From positions 299,542-363,541 of the forward strand of contig LNDV01000028.1 of the NCBI GenBank assembly GCA_001464765.1: a stretch of DNA of 64,000 nucleotides, in the 5' to 3' direction. This document shows positions 28,640-35,551 of this stretch, in pieces. The stretch is from Betaproteobacteria bacterium Ga0077526 (lineage in GTDB: Bacteria; Pseudomonadota; Gammaproteobacteria; Burkholderiales; Ga0077523). Below the pieces are notes generated by a model that was not told the origin of the DNA, ran no database searches, and saw only the letters and a list, made by a program, of their open reading frames with translations. A program made the position numbers and the translations under genes. Position 1 is the stretch's first letter; each line of letters begins with the position of its first letter.

Positions 28640-29680
28640 ATGTCCGATACCGCTCCAGCTCTGACCGCCGACGAACAGGTCGCCCGCATCTTCGAGTGGC
28701 GGCGCGGCTTCAACACGATCCATCTCATCACGCTCGGGCTCGAGCTGGGGCTGTTCAAGGCGCTTGCCGAGTCCGCCGGCACGGCCGACGAAGTCGCCTC
28801 ACGCCTGTCCCTGCATGGCCCCTATGTGCGCACGTGGTTGTGGACGGCACACGGCATGGGTCTCGTGGATGCCGACGCCGACGAACGCTTCCGGCTGGCG
28901 CCGTACATGGACCAGATTCTCGCGAGCCCTTCGCATCCCCGCTATCTCGGCGGGTACGTGCAGCTCGGCACCGGCGTGGCGGCGGAGGACTTCGCGCTCT
29001 GCGTCGAGGCCTTCCGCACCGGACGCGTCGTTCCCTTCCAGGGGCGCGGCGAGAAGTTCGCCCGCATGATCGCCGAGGCGACCTGGGGCCTGCAGATCGC
29101 GACCGCCCGCAAGATCCTTCCCGGTATCGCCGGCGTCAAGGACCGGCTCGACGCTGGCGGCACGGTGCTCGAAGTCGGCTGCGGGACCGGCAACTTTCTC
29201 GTTCAGCTCGCGAAGGCCTTTCCCTCGGCGCAGGTGGTGGGCGCCGACATCGATGCCGACAGTCTCGCGGTGGCGAGGGAGCGCGTGGCGACCGCCGGTG
29301 TCGGCGAGCGCGTGCGTCTCGTCGAAGGCGATGCGGGGCAACTCGTCGCGGCGGGGTCCGTCGATGCGGTGGTGATGATCGAAGTGCTGCACGAGATTGC
29401 CCCGGGCATTCGCGGCGCGGTCGTGGCCGGTGCCGCGAAGACGTTGCGCGCGGGCGGCGCGATGGTGATCGTCGACGAAACCTACCCGAGCACGCTCGCG
29501 CAATCCCGTCTGCCGGAGTTCCGGTTTCCGTTGCAGACCGGAATCGAGGAACTCACCTGGGGCAATGTGCTGCCCACCCGCGAGGAGCAGGAGACGCTCC
29601 TGCGCGATGCCGGTCTGGCCGGGCCGGTGGAGCGCTCCCTCATCGGCGAGGGCTTCACGGTGCTCGTGGCCAGACGCTGA
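28640..29680 (+). CDS. SAM-dependent methyltransferase with N-terminal dimerization domain
   Basis: 346 residues. The first 100 residues are a winged-helix dimerization domain like that of small-molecule O-methyltransferases (LELGLFKALAESAGTADEVA). The catalytic Rossmann domain has motif I LEVGCGTGNFLVQLA, an acidic residue in VVGADIDADSL, and EGDAGQL and VDAVVMIEVLHEI as motifs II-III. It methylates an unknown small molecule in the cytoplasm. The SufU-like gene starts 12 bases after its stop, so they are probably one transcript. A rather good -10-like TATGAT lies at 28524-28529 but has no clear -35. Confidence 0.82.
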   Translation: MSDTAPALTADEQVARIFEWRRGFNTIHLITLGLELGLFKALAESAGTADEVASRLSLHGPYVRTWLWTAHGMGLVDADADERFRLAPYMDQILASPSHPRYLGGYVQLGTGVAAEDFALCVEAFRTGRVVPFQGRGEKFARMIAEATWGLQIATARKILPGIAGVKDRLDAGGTVLEVGCGTGNFLVQLAKAFPSAQVVGADIDADSLAVARERVATAGVGERVRLVEGDAGQLVAAGSVDAVVMIEVLHEIAPGIRGAVVAGAAKTLRAGGAMVIVDETYPSTLAQSRLPEFRFPLQTGIEELTWGNVLPTREEQETLLRDAGLAGPVERSLIGEGFTVLVARR

Positions 29681-29692
29681 GCGGACCCTGCC

Positions 29693-30115
29693 GTGAGCAA
29701 GCTCTACGACGACATCCTGCTGGATCACATCCGCAACGCACGCAACTTCCGCGAGATGAACGACGCGGACCGCAAGGGCGAGTCCACCAATCCGCTGTGC
29801 GGGGATTCGTTCAGCGTGTTCGTGAGGCTCGAAGGCGAAACCCTGGCCGACGTCAGCTTCCAGTGCGAGTGCTGCGGCATCTCGATGGCGTCCGCGTCCA
29901 TCATGACGGACTGGATGCGAGGGCGCGGCGTGAGGGAGGCTCTGGCACTGCAGGAGAGGTTCCTTTCTGCGCTGCACTCGCACGAGGAAACGTTGGGGCC
30001 CGATGCCCCGCCGGATCACGAGGCCGTGCTGCGCGTCGTGCGGGCCACACCTGCCCGGGAAGGATGCGCGTCGATGGCGTGGCGGGCACTTGCTTCGGCT
30101 CTCGGCAAGGCTTGA
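29693..30115 (+). CDS. sufU: SufU/NifU-like Fe-S cluster assembly protein
   Basis: 140 residues from a GTG. It has LYDDILLDHIRNARNFR, then NPLCGDSF (Cys36, Asp38), FQCECCGISMASASIM (Cys61 at the family position) and EGCASMAWRAL (Cys125). The insert of about 20 residues between the second and third ligand separates SufU from IscU. In SufU these residues bind zinc and accept sulfur from the desulfurase SufS. Two more cysteines (58, 60) stand beside the second ligand, which is unusual. No SufS, SufB or SufD gene is near; the partner is a methyltransferase gene. Confidence 0.82.
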   Translation: MSKLYDDILLDHIRNARNFREMNDADRKGESTNPLCGDSFSVFVRLEGETLADVSFQCECCGISMASASIMTDWMRGRGVREALALQERFLSALHSHEETLGPDAPPDHEAVLRVVRATPAREGCASMAWRALASALGKA

Positions 30116-30178
30116 TCGACCCGAAGGGCCGGCATCTGGCGCCGCCGGGCCGGATCTCAGGGCCAGAGCGGATGGCGG

Positions 30179-30868
30179 TCAGTGCACCCGTACTTCCAGC
30201 GGCCGGGCCACACAGGACGTCAGCACATCGGCGCTCCGGAGAATCACCTTGCCCCGCCCCAGCGACACCGCGCCTCTGCGCTCGAAATCGCGCAGCAGGC
30301 GGCTCACCACTTCCCTCGCCGTGCTGAGGTCCGCCGCGATCTGCTCGTGGGTGAGGCGTACCTCGCCGCCGGGCTCGGGGCATCGGCACAGCAGGTAGTC
30401 GGCCAGTCGCCGGTCCAGCCGGCCGAAGGTGATCTGCTGGATCTGCTCCGTCACCTGGATGAGGCTCGCCGCCATGGCGTCGAACGTGCAGCGCCGCACG
30501 AGGGTGTCGGACTCGACCCAGGACTCGAACTGCGCGACCGGCACGGTGACGCCGAGCACGGCCGCTTCGACCACGGCCTTCGCCGCGGGCTGCTGCCGGG
30601 ACATGAGCGTCACCAGATTGAGAGGGCACAACTCGCCGCGGCCGACCCGGCAGAGGGTGACTTCGCGCCCGGTTTCACTGTCCATGAACACCCGCACCCG
30701 GCCGCTGCCGAGTAGCAGGACGCCATCGATACGGGCCTCGGGCCCGACGGAGTAGGTGCCGGGTCGGAGATTCACCGGCCTGGCGGCGGCCTCGATCGCT
30801 TCCCGCAACTGGGGCGAAGCCGATCGGTAGAATGCATAGGCTTCCAATACGCTCGTCTTGGCGATCAC
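30179..30868 (-). CDS. Crp/Fnr-family transcriptional regulator
   Basis: 229 residues from a GTG with AAAAGG upstream. The N-terminal half is a cupin-like effector domain (LRPGTYSVGPEARIDGVLLLGSGRVRVFM); the DNA-binding helix-turn-helix is in EVRLTHEQIAADLSTAREVVSRLLRDFERRG (two parts, about residues 165-200). The N-terminal cysteines of FNR are absent, so it does not hold an FNR-type cluster; the cAMP-binding residues are not evident. It is divergent from an ECF sigma gene, and the two share a mirror-symmetric promoter region. It may act on that region as an auto-regulator. Confidence 0.88.
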   Translation of the reverse strand: MIAKTSVLEAYAFYRSASPQLREAIEAAARPVNLRPGTYSVGPEARIDGVLLLGSGRVRVFMDSETGREVTLCRVGRGELCPLNLVTLMSRQQPAAKAVVEAAVLGVTVPVAQFESWVESDTLVRRCTFDAMAASLIQVTEQIQQITFGRLDRRLADYLLCRCPEPGGEVRLTHEQIAADLSTAREVVSRLLRDFERRGAVSLGRGKVILRSADVLTSCVARPLEVRVH

Positions 30869-30905
30869 GGTATCTGGCCTTTTGGGGTGATGCTGGTCTC
30901 GTCCG

Positions 30906-30935
30906 TGAATACCGGGTGGGGCGGGTTCGGTTCAA
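30906..30935 (-). promoter_or_regulatory. Promoter toward the Crp-family gene
   Basis: On the minus strand TTGAAC (30935-30930), an 18-base spacer and TATTCA (30911-30906). It would start transcription near 30899, about 30 bases before the GTG of the regulator. The -35 box is one arm of a perfect 10-bp inverted repeat whose other arm is the -35 of the opposite promoter. Confidence 0.6.
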
Positions 30936-30963
30936 CGCAATTTCCGCTGCGGCTTGAACCGAA
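30926..30963. repeat. 10-bp inverted repeat TTCGGTTCAA/TTGAACCGAA
   Basis: Left arm 30926-30935 and right arm 30954-30963 are perfect reverse complements with an 18-base spacer. Each arm contains the -35 box of one of two divergent promoters. GGTTC/GAACC occurs four times in 30924-30969. It could bind a dimeric regulator such as the adjacent Crp-family protein, or GAACC could be read as the -35 element of an ECF sigma factor. Confidence 0.65.
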
Positions 30964-30983
30964 GGGTTCGCCCGCGGTATCTA
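30954..30983 (+). promoter_or_regulatory. Promoter toward the ECF sigma gene
   Basis: TTGAAC (30954-30959), 18 bases, TATCTA (30978-30983). The expected start of RNA near 30990 lies about 40 bases before the TTG start codon at 31028, and downstream of the first in-frame ATG at 30887, which supports the later start. The same DNA can be read as GAACC plus TCTA of an ECF-type promoter, so self-activation is possible. Confidence 0.55.
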
Positions 30984-31027
30984 CCGGCGTACAGGGGCAA
31001 GGAAGCCCAGGAAATGGGGGGTACGGG

Positions 31028-31615
31028 TTGACCAGTCCGCTGGACGAGTCGGGGTTACCAGGCAGCCTGTCGGCGACGGAGCGGCACGAGGCTGACCTCA
31101 TTCGCCTTGTGTGCAGCCGTGACAAGGCAGCCTTCGAGCAACTCTATCGCCTCTATTTCCGCCGCCTGACGCGGTTCCTGGACCGGGTGACCCGCCGTGC
31201 CGACCTCATCGAGGAGATCCTCAACGACGTGATGCTCGTCGTGTGGAACCGCGCGGATACCTTCACCCATGAGTCTCGCGTGTCCACCTGGATCTTCGCC
31301 ATCGCCTACCGCCAGGCACTCAAGCGGGTCCAGCGGCGCGATGTCCGCAGCGAACCGGTGTCGGATCCCGCGTGGGTCGAGGAGGACGACGCGGCCTCGC
31401 CCGAGGCGCAGATGATCCTCCGCCAGTCATCCAACCGCCTGCATGCCGCGATGGAGCGCCTGCCGATGGAGCAGCGGATGGTGGTGGAACTCACGTACTT
31501 CCATGGTTACGGCTATCCCGAGATCGCCCGCATCATGGATTGCCCAACCGATACGGTGAAGACGCGCATGTTCCACGCGCGCCGGAAACTGCGGCTCATG
31601 CTGGAGCCGAGATGA
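31028..31615 (+). CDS. ECF-type RNA polymerase sigma factor
   Basis: 195 residues from a TTG at 31028. Region 2 is ADLIRLVCSRDKAAFEQLYRLYF through EEILNDVMLVVWNRADTF and STWIFAIAYRQALK; region 4 is MERLPMEQRMVVELTYFHGYGYPEIARIMDCPTDTVKTRMFHARRKLR in parts. ECF sigma factors direct RNA polymerase to envelope-stress or other extracytoplasmic regulons and are held by an anti-sigma factor, here the next gene 24 bases on. The frame opens at 30887, but the promoter lies inside that extension and the extension is low in coding character; 195 residues is the normal size. Confidence 0.9.
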   Translation: MTSPLDESGLPGSLSATERHEADLIRLVCSRDKAAFEQLYRLYFRRLTRFLDRVTRRADLIEEILNDVMLVVWNRADTFTHESRVSTWIFAIAYRQALKRVQRRDVRSEPVSDPAWVEEDDAASPEAQMILRQSSNRLHAAMERLPMEQRMVVELTYFHGYGYPEIARIMDCPTDTVKTRMFHARRKLRLMLEPR

Positions 31616-31639
31616 GCGTTGCCCGATGAGAGGTGAGCG

Positions 31640-32314
31640 ATGAACGAAGACAGTCCCGCTTCGCCCCCCGGACAACAGGGGAGGCCCGGGCAGGTGTTCG
31701 ACCTGACCCGCACCCCCCACATGCGTTGCGAGCCGCTGCTGCCCTGGTTCGTGAACGGCACGCTGGATGCGCGGGAGCGCGCGGAGGTGGACGACCACCT
31801 CGCGGGCTGCGAGCGCTGCCGGACCGAGGTGCGCCGGCTCCGCGATCTCTCCGTGGCCGTGCGTTCCCTGGAAGTCGACCCGGACTGTGACCGGGCCTTC
31901 GCCCGCTTGTCCGGTTCCCTCGATGCCACTCCGCTCGGAGGCCGGCCGGACCTGCACGGGCCCTGGTGGCGTCGGCCGAAGGTCGCGGGTGCCTTCGTCG
32001 CCGGCCAGATGCTGCTGCTCGTCATCGCGGCAGCGTGGATCGCCTGGCCCGATGCCCCGCCTTCGGAACCGTACCGGACCCTTGCCGACAGCGCGGCACC
32101 GGGTGAGGCGCGCTTCTTCGTCACCTTTCGCGATGGCGTCAGCGAGAAGCAGGTTCGCGAGGCGATCCTCGCGGTGCAGGCTCATGTCGTCGACGGCCCC
32201 ACGCCGGCAGGCCTCTACGTTCTGGAAGTCGACGCGAGCGCTGCACCCCAGGTGCTCGCTGCGCTGCAGGCCAACCCGGCCGCTGCGCAGGTCGAACAGG
32301 TTTCCGGCAAGTGA
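31640..32314 (+). CDS. Membrane anti-sigma factor with zinc-binding and I9-like domains
   Basis: 224 residues in three parts. The cytoplasmic part has the zinc-binding anti-sigma motif HLAGCERC (His53, Cys57, Cys60; with His27/Cys30 upstream). One transmembrane helix spans about 115-136. The periplasmic part, about 156-222, reads ARFFVTFRDGVSEKQVREAI and ends AALQANPAAAQVEQV, which is the pattern of the I9 propeptide/inhibitor domain of subtilisins. The next gene, overlapping by four bases, encodes a subtilase with a similar segment of its own. The family role (binding the sigma factor) is established; control through the protease is inferred. Confidence 0.85.
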   Translation: MNEDSPASPPGQQGRPGQVFDLTRTPHMRCEPLLPWFVNGTLDARERAEVDDHLAGCERCRTEVRRLRDLSVAVRSLEVDPDCDRAFARLSGSLDATPLGGRPDLHGPWWRRPKVAGAFVAGQMLLLVIAAAWIAWPDAPPSEPYRTLADSAAPGEARFFVTFRDGVSEKQVREAILAVQAHVVDGPTPAGLYVLEVDASAAPQVLAALQANPAAAQVEQVSGK

Positions 32315-33594
32315 GACTCACCGACCTCGCCGGCAGGATCCTCGGCGCGGTCACCGCCGTCGTCCTCGCTGCTTGCGCGCACGTCGACAGCACGCCGTCT
32401 GCCGTCGCGGACAGCACGGCAGACGTCGAGTCGCAACTCATGGTGATGGTCGCCGACGCGGCCCCGCCGCACTTCCGTCCCGGCGCCGGCGGCGGGGGCT
32501 ATCTCGACAATTCCCGTCGCCAGCGAGTCCTGCGAATTGCGGACGGCATCAGCCGCGACTACGGCGCACGGCGCCTGGATGACTGGCCCATGCCGTCCCT
32601 CGGTGTGTACTGTGTCGTCGTCCGCGTTCCCGCCGGCACGTCGCGTGACGCGATGGCAAAGCGGCTGGAGGCCGACCCCCGGGTGAGCTGGGTGCAACCG
32701 GTGCAGCGTTTCGAAGTGCTCGCGCAGGACGATGCCTATCAGGGGCTCCAGAGCGCCACGCGACGGCTCAACCTGAAGGCCGTGCATGCCGTCGCGACAG
32801 GGCAGGGCGTTCGCGTCGGTGTGATCGACACCGGCGTCGACGCCTCTCATCCGGATCTCAAGGGGCAACTGGATGCGCCGCAGGACTTCCTCGATCCCAG
32901 GGCTGCGGCTGCGGAGCAGCACGGTACGGCCGTGGCCGGCGTGATTGCCGCGCGCGGGGGCAACGGGCTCGGCATCGTCGGCATGGCGCCGGCTGCGCGT
33001 GTGGTGCCGCTCCGTGCCTGCCGGCAATCCGAACCTCCGTCGACCGGAGCCACCTGCACGACCTTCTCGCTGGCCAAGGCGCTGCAGTACGCGATCGTGT
33101 CCGGCATACGCGTGCTCAATCTCAGCCTGACCGGGCCGACCGACAAGCTCCTGAGCATCCTCATCGACAAGGCCGTGGCCGATGGCGCCATCGTCGTGGC
33201 GTCAGTGGATCGGCGGGTGGCGGACGGTGGATTCCCGGCGTCCCATACGAAGGTGGTCGCGGTCGCTAGTCGCGCTCCCGCGAGCATCGGTCGGCAGATC
33301 ATCCTGGCACCCGGCGACAATGTGCTCACCACTGTGCCGGGAGGTCGCTGGCATTACGTGTCCGGCGATTCGTTTTCCGCGGCGCACGTGAGTGGCATGG
33401 CGGCGCTGCTCCGCGAAAGGCGTCCGGGGCTCAAGCCCCAGCAGTTCGCGCAGTTGCTCGCCGGCGGTTCGGCGGCAGACATGACCTTCGTGCTGGACCC
33501 CTGCCTTGCGCTCGCCCGGATCGATGCGAGAATCACGTGTGATTCCTCCGCACCTTCGGCGACCGCGATTGTTCTGCGCCCCCCCGCGACCTAG
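32311..33594 (+). CDS. S8 subtilisin-like serine peptidase, lipoprotein
   Basis: 427 residues from a GTG that overlaps the anti-sigma stop (GTGA). The signal ends in lipobox LAAC (Cys22), so it is membrane-anchored outside the cytoplasm. An I9-like propeptide lies at about 98-136 (CVVVRVPAGTSRDAMAKRL, ADPRVSWVQPVQRFEV). The triad is Asp173 (VGVIDTGVD), His204 (QHGTAVAGVIAA) and Ser354 (SGDSFSAAHVSGMAAL). Where subtilases have the oxyanion-hole Asn in AAGN, this one has ASVD (Asp300), as in proprotein convertase 2. The enzyme may be slow or specialised. It likely acts in the same envelope circuit as the sigma/anti-sigma pair. Confidence 0.87.
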   Translation: MRLTDLAGRILGAVTAVVLAACAHVDSTPSAVADSTADVESQLMVMVADAAPPHFRPGAGGGGYLDNSRRQRVLRIADGISRDYGARRLDDWPMPSLGVYCVVVRVPAGTSRDAMAKRLEADPRVSWVQPVQRFEVLAQDDAYQGLQSATRRLNLKAVHAVATGQGVRVGVIDTGVDASHPDLKGQLDAPQDFLDPRAAAAEQHGTAVAGVIAARGGNGLGIVGMAPAARVVPLRACRQSEPPSTGATCTTFSLAKALQYAIVSGIRVLNLSLTGPTDKLLSILIDKAVADGAIVVASVDRRVADGGFPASHTKVVAVASRAPASIGRQIILAPGDNVLTTVPGGRWHYVSGDSFSAAHVSGMAALLRERRPGLKPQQFAQLLAGGSAADMTFVLDPCLALARIDARITCDSSAPSATAIVLRPPAT

Positions 33595-34330
33595 CCTCAC
33601 CGCCTCTCGGCGCTCCGGTTGGAGTGCCGCTCTCGCCGTCCTGATCCCCCTTTTCTGGTCCGCCTCCGCGGCAGCCCAGTGGACGGGCAGTGTGGGTCTG
33701 CTCTCCGACTACCGTTACCGTGGCATCTCCCGGAGCGACCGTCAGCCTGTGGTGCAGGCGACGATCGCCTACGACCATGCGAGCGGACTGTTTGCGGGCG
33801 CGCAGGGCTCCAGCATGCGGCTCTCGCATCGCGGTGAGGAAATCGGTTTCGAACTGCTCGCCTACACGGGCTACGCGCGGCACTTCGGCAGTCGCGGGGC
33901 GTGGGAGGCCGGGCTTCTGCGCTATGAGTATCCGGAGTCTGCACGCGCTCGCACCTACGCCTACAACGAGACATTCGTGGGGGCGAGCTACGGCGGCTTC
34001 TCGCTTCGCGCCTTCTACTCACCCGACTACGTGGCGATCCGCTCGCGTTCCGTTTACTTCCAGGGGGCGTACGTGCATCCCGTCGACGACGACACCCAGG
34101 TTTACGGTCAGATCGGTCTCCTCAAACTCGCAGGACGGGCTACCAGTCAGACGCTGGCATCCGCCCCCAGGCGATCGGACTTGCGAATCGGTGTGCTGCG
34201 CACCTGGCGGGACTTGCAATTCGACGCGAGCATCGTCGCGTCGGACTTTCCGGACACCGCTTGCCCGCGAGGGGAGCGGCTGTGCGAATGGGGGCTGGTA
34301 CTGGGAGTGTCCTACCTGTTCTTTCCCTGA
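33506..34330 (+). CDS. TorF-family putative porin (Gcw_chp)
   Basis: Up to 274 residues; the true start is uncertain (33506, 33524, or GTG 33539), all overlapping the end of the protease gene. A signal peptide (SGWSAALAVLIPLFWSASAAA) precedes WTGSVGLLSDYRYRGISRSDRQPVVQA in two segments, the opening strand pattern of TorF/Gcw_chp proteins. The rest is alternating beta strands with aromatic girdles, ending in YLFFP with the terminal Phe-Pro of an outer membrane barrel. It is the last gene of the sigma-protease module and is the likely outer membrane part. Its cargo is unknown. Confidence 0.8.
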   Translation: MRSPGSMRESRVIPPHLRRPRLFCAPPRPSLTASRRSGWSAALAVLIPLFWSASAAAQWTGSVGLLSDYRYRGISRSDRQPVVQATIAYDHASGLFAGAQGSSMRLSHRGEEIGFELLAYTGYARHFGSRGAWEAGLLRYEYPESARARTYAYNETFVGASYGGFSLRAFYSPDYVAIRSRSVYFQGAYVHPVDDDTQVYGQIGLLKLAGRATSQTLASAPRRSDLRIGVLRTWRDLQFDASIVASDFPDTACPRGERLCEWGLVLGVSYLFFP

Positions 34331-34352
34331 AGGCGCATCGAAATCACCCCCG

Positions 34353-34385
34353 GAAAAACAAACGCCGACCGCAATGGGTCGGCGT
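34353..34385 (-). terminator. Terminator for the PEP-CTERM gene (minus strand)
   Basis: ACGCCGACC (34362-34370) pairs with GGTCGGCGT (34377-34385) over a 6-base loop. On the minus strand the stem is followed by TTTGTTTTT. On the plus strand only CTT follows, so it is weaker as a terminator of the porin gene, though it may serve both convergent genes. Confidence 0.7.
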
Positions 34386-34457
34386 CTTGGTGCAGCAAGT
34401 CTGGGCGGAGTCGTCAGTGGGCAGCGTAGCCGCCCGCCTTCAGATCCTCCCGGACCG

Positions 34458-35126
34458 TCAGGCCTTGCGACGACGGGCCGCGACGCCCAGGCCGGCGGCA
34501 GCCATGCCCACGAGAGCCAGCGAACCCGGCTCCGGCGTGCGGGTGGGCGGGGTGGGAGTGTAGGTATACGTGATCGCCGCGCCACAGCCGGCCGTTGTGG
34601 ACTGCGCGCCTCTCACGTTGCCGCCACCACCGGTTACCGTGAGTCCAGTCAAGCTTTCGCAAGTCAGACCGAACGTTCCAACGCCCACCAGCGAGGCCAG
34701 AATGCTGTTCAGGTTCTGGGTGATGGAATCGGAATCGGTCAGTGGACCGAACGTGCGGGACTGGCCAGGCGTGTAGCTCTGCGCAGCGCCGGTAGAGAAA
34801 TTCATGATCATGGCTGGCGCGGCGAGCAGGGGAGTCAGGCTGGCGATGGAACTGGACCACAGGATTTCCATCTCCGACGCGGCCCGCGCATTCTGGTTCT
34901 GCGCAGCCCTATTGGTCAGCGTGATGGTCGTCGTGGCTGCCGACTGATACGTGAGCGAAGCACCGGTCAGCGTGCCGAGGGCAGGATTGAACAGCCCGAG
35001 CAGTCCGGTCTGGTTGATCTCGGTCGTCGCCTGAACGATAGGCAAACCGTACTGAAACGAAATCGTGGCCCCCTGGGCTGCGGCAGCCAGTCCCATCGAG
35101 GCCAGAAGGAAAGCGATTTTTTTCAT
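34458..35126 (-). CDS. PEP-CTERM sorting-signal protein
   Basis: 222 residues from ATG 35126, which begins a good signal peptide (MKKIAFLLASMGLAAAAQGA). The body is low in charge and rich in Ser, Thr and Ala, like choice-of-anchor secreted proteins, with two Cys (LTCESLTG, TAGCGAAI). The end TRTPEPGSLALVGMAAAG followed by a short helix and RRRKA is a complete PEP-CTERM signal, which an exosortase recognises for export to the cell surface or matrix. No exosortase gene is in the window. The frame opens at 35219, but the extension has no signal peptide character. Confidence 0.87.
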   Translation of the reverse strand: MKKIAFLLASMGLAAAAQGATISFQYGLPIVQATTEINQTGLLGLFNPALGTLTGASLTYQSAATTTITLTNRAAQNQNARAASEMEILWSSSIASLTPLLAAPAMIMNFSTGAAQSYTPGQSRTFGPLTDSDSITQNLNSILASLVGVGTFGLTCESLTGLTVTGGGGNVRGAQSTTAGCGAAITYTYTPTPPTRTPEPGSLALVGMAAAGLGVAARRRKA

Positions 35127-35551
35127 CTTGTGGATCCAGTCGCCATGAGGACCGCTGGAGCGCGGCAGGCCCTCCTCAGCACGAAGCGGGCCCGACTTGC
35201 CATTCGCATAAACGTTCATGCATTCAGTGCGCTAGGAGTCGTCATGTGTTCGTCAATGACGAATGCGTAAAGGTTTTCGACGGTGATTCTCATAGACGCG
35301 GAAAGCGGTTCGTGCAGCGCAGATGCATCTGCTCGCGTTGATCTCCGGAATCGTGTTGAAAGAAGTCGGCAGCGAACGGGCCGACCGACACATTAGCTTT
35401 CGCCGATGCACCGCGCCCCTGGGTCTCGCGCGTTCCATCGACGTAGTCGCCGGCGATGTCGCGGTGCCGGACCCCGGATCCGAAAGCTCGGTTACTCTCT
35501 CGCCTTTCCGGACTCCCGCGGACCTCACGACTTGCAACCCGGTGCCACCCG
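35127..35551. other. Non-coding stretch between PEP-CTERM and solute-binding protein genes
   Basis: 425 bases with lower GC than the neighbours near 35200-35290. It contains short AT-rich runs and the self-complementary CGTCAATGACG near 35250, but no -35/-10 pair that I would defend for either of the two divergent genes, and no coding pattern on either strand. Confidence 0.4.

Noticed and set aside
30887..31027. N-terminal extension of the ECF sigma factor to the ATG at 30887
   Set aside because: It would start upstream of the promoter boxes, is Gly/Pro-rich and unlike ECF proteins; 195 residues from 31028 is the normal length.
34950..35150. Sigma-54 site upstream of the minus-strand PEP-CTERM gene
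   Set aside because: A TGGCA element near 35198 exists but the -12 GC is not at the required spacing.
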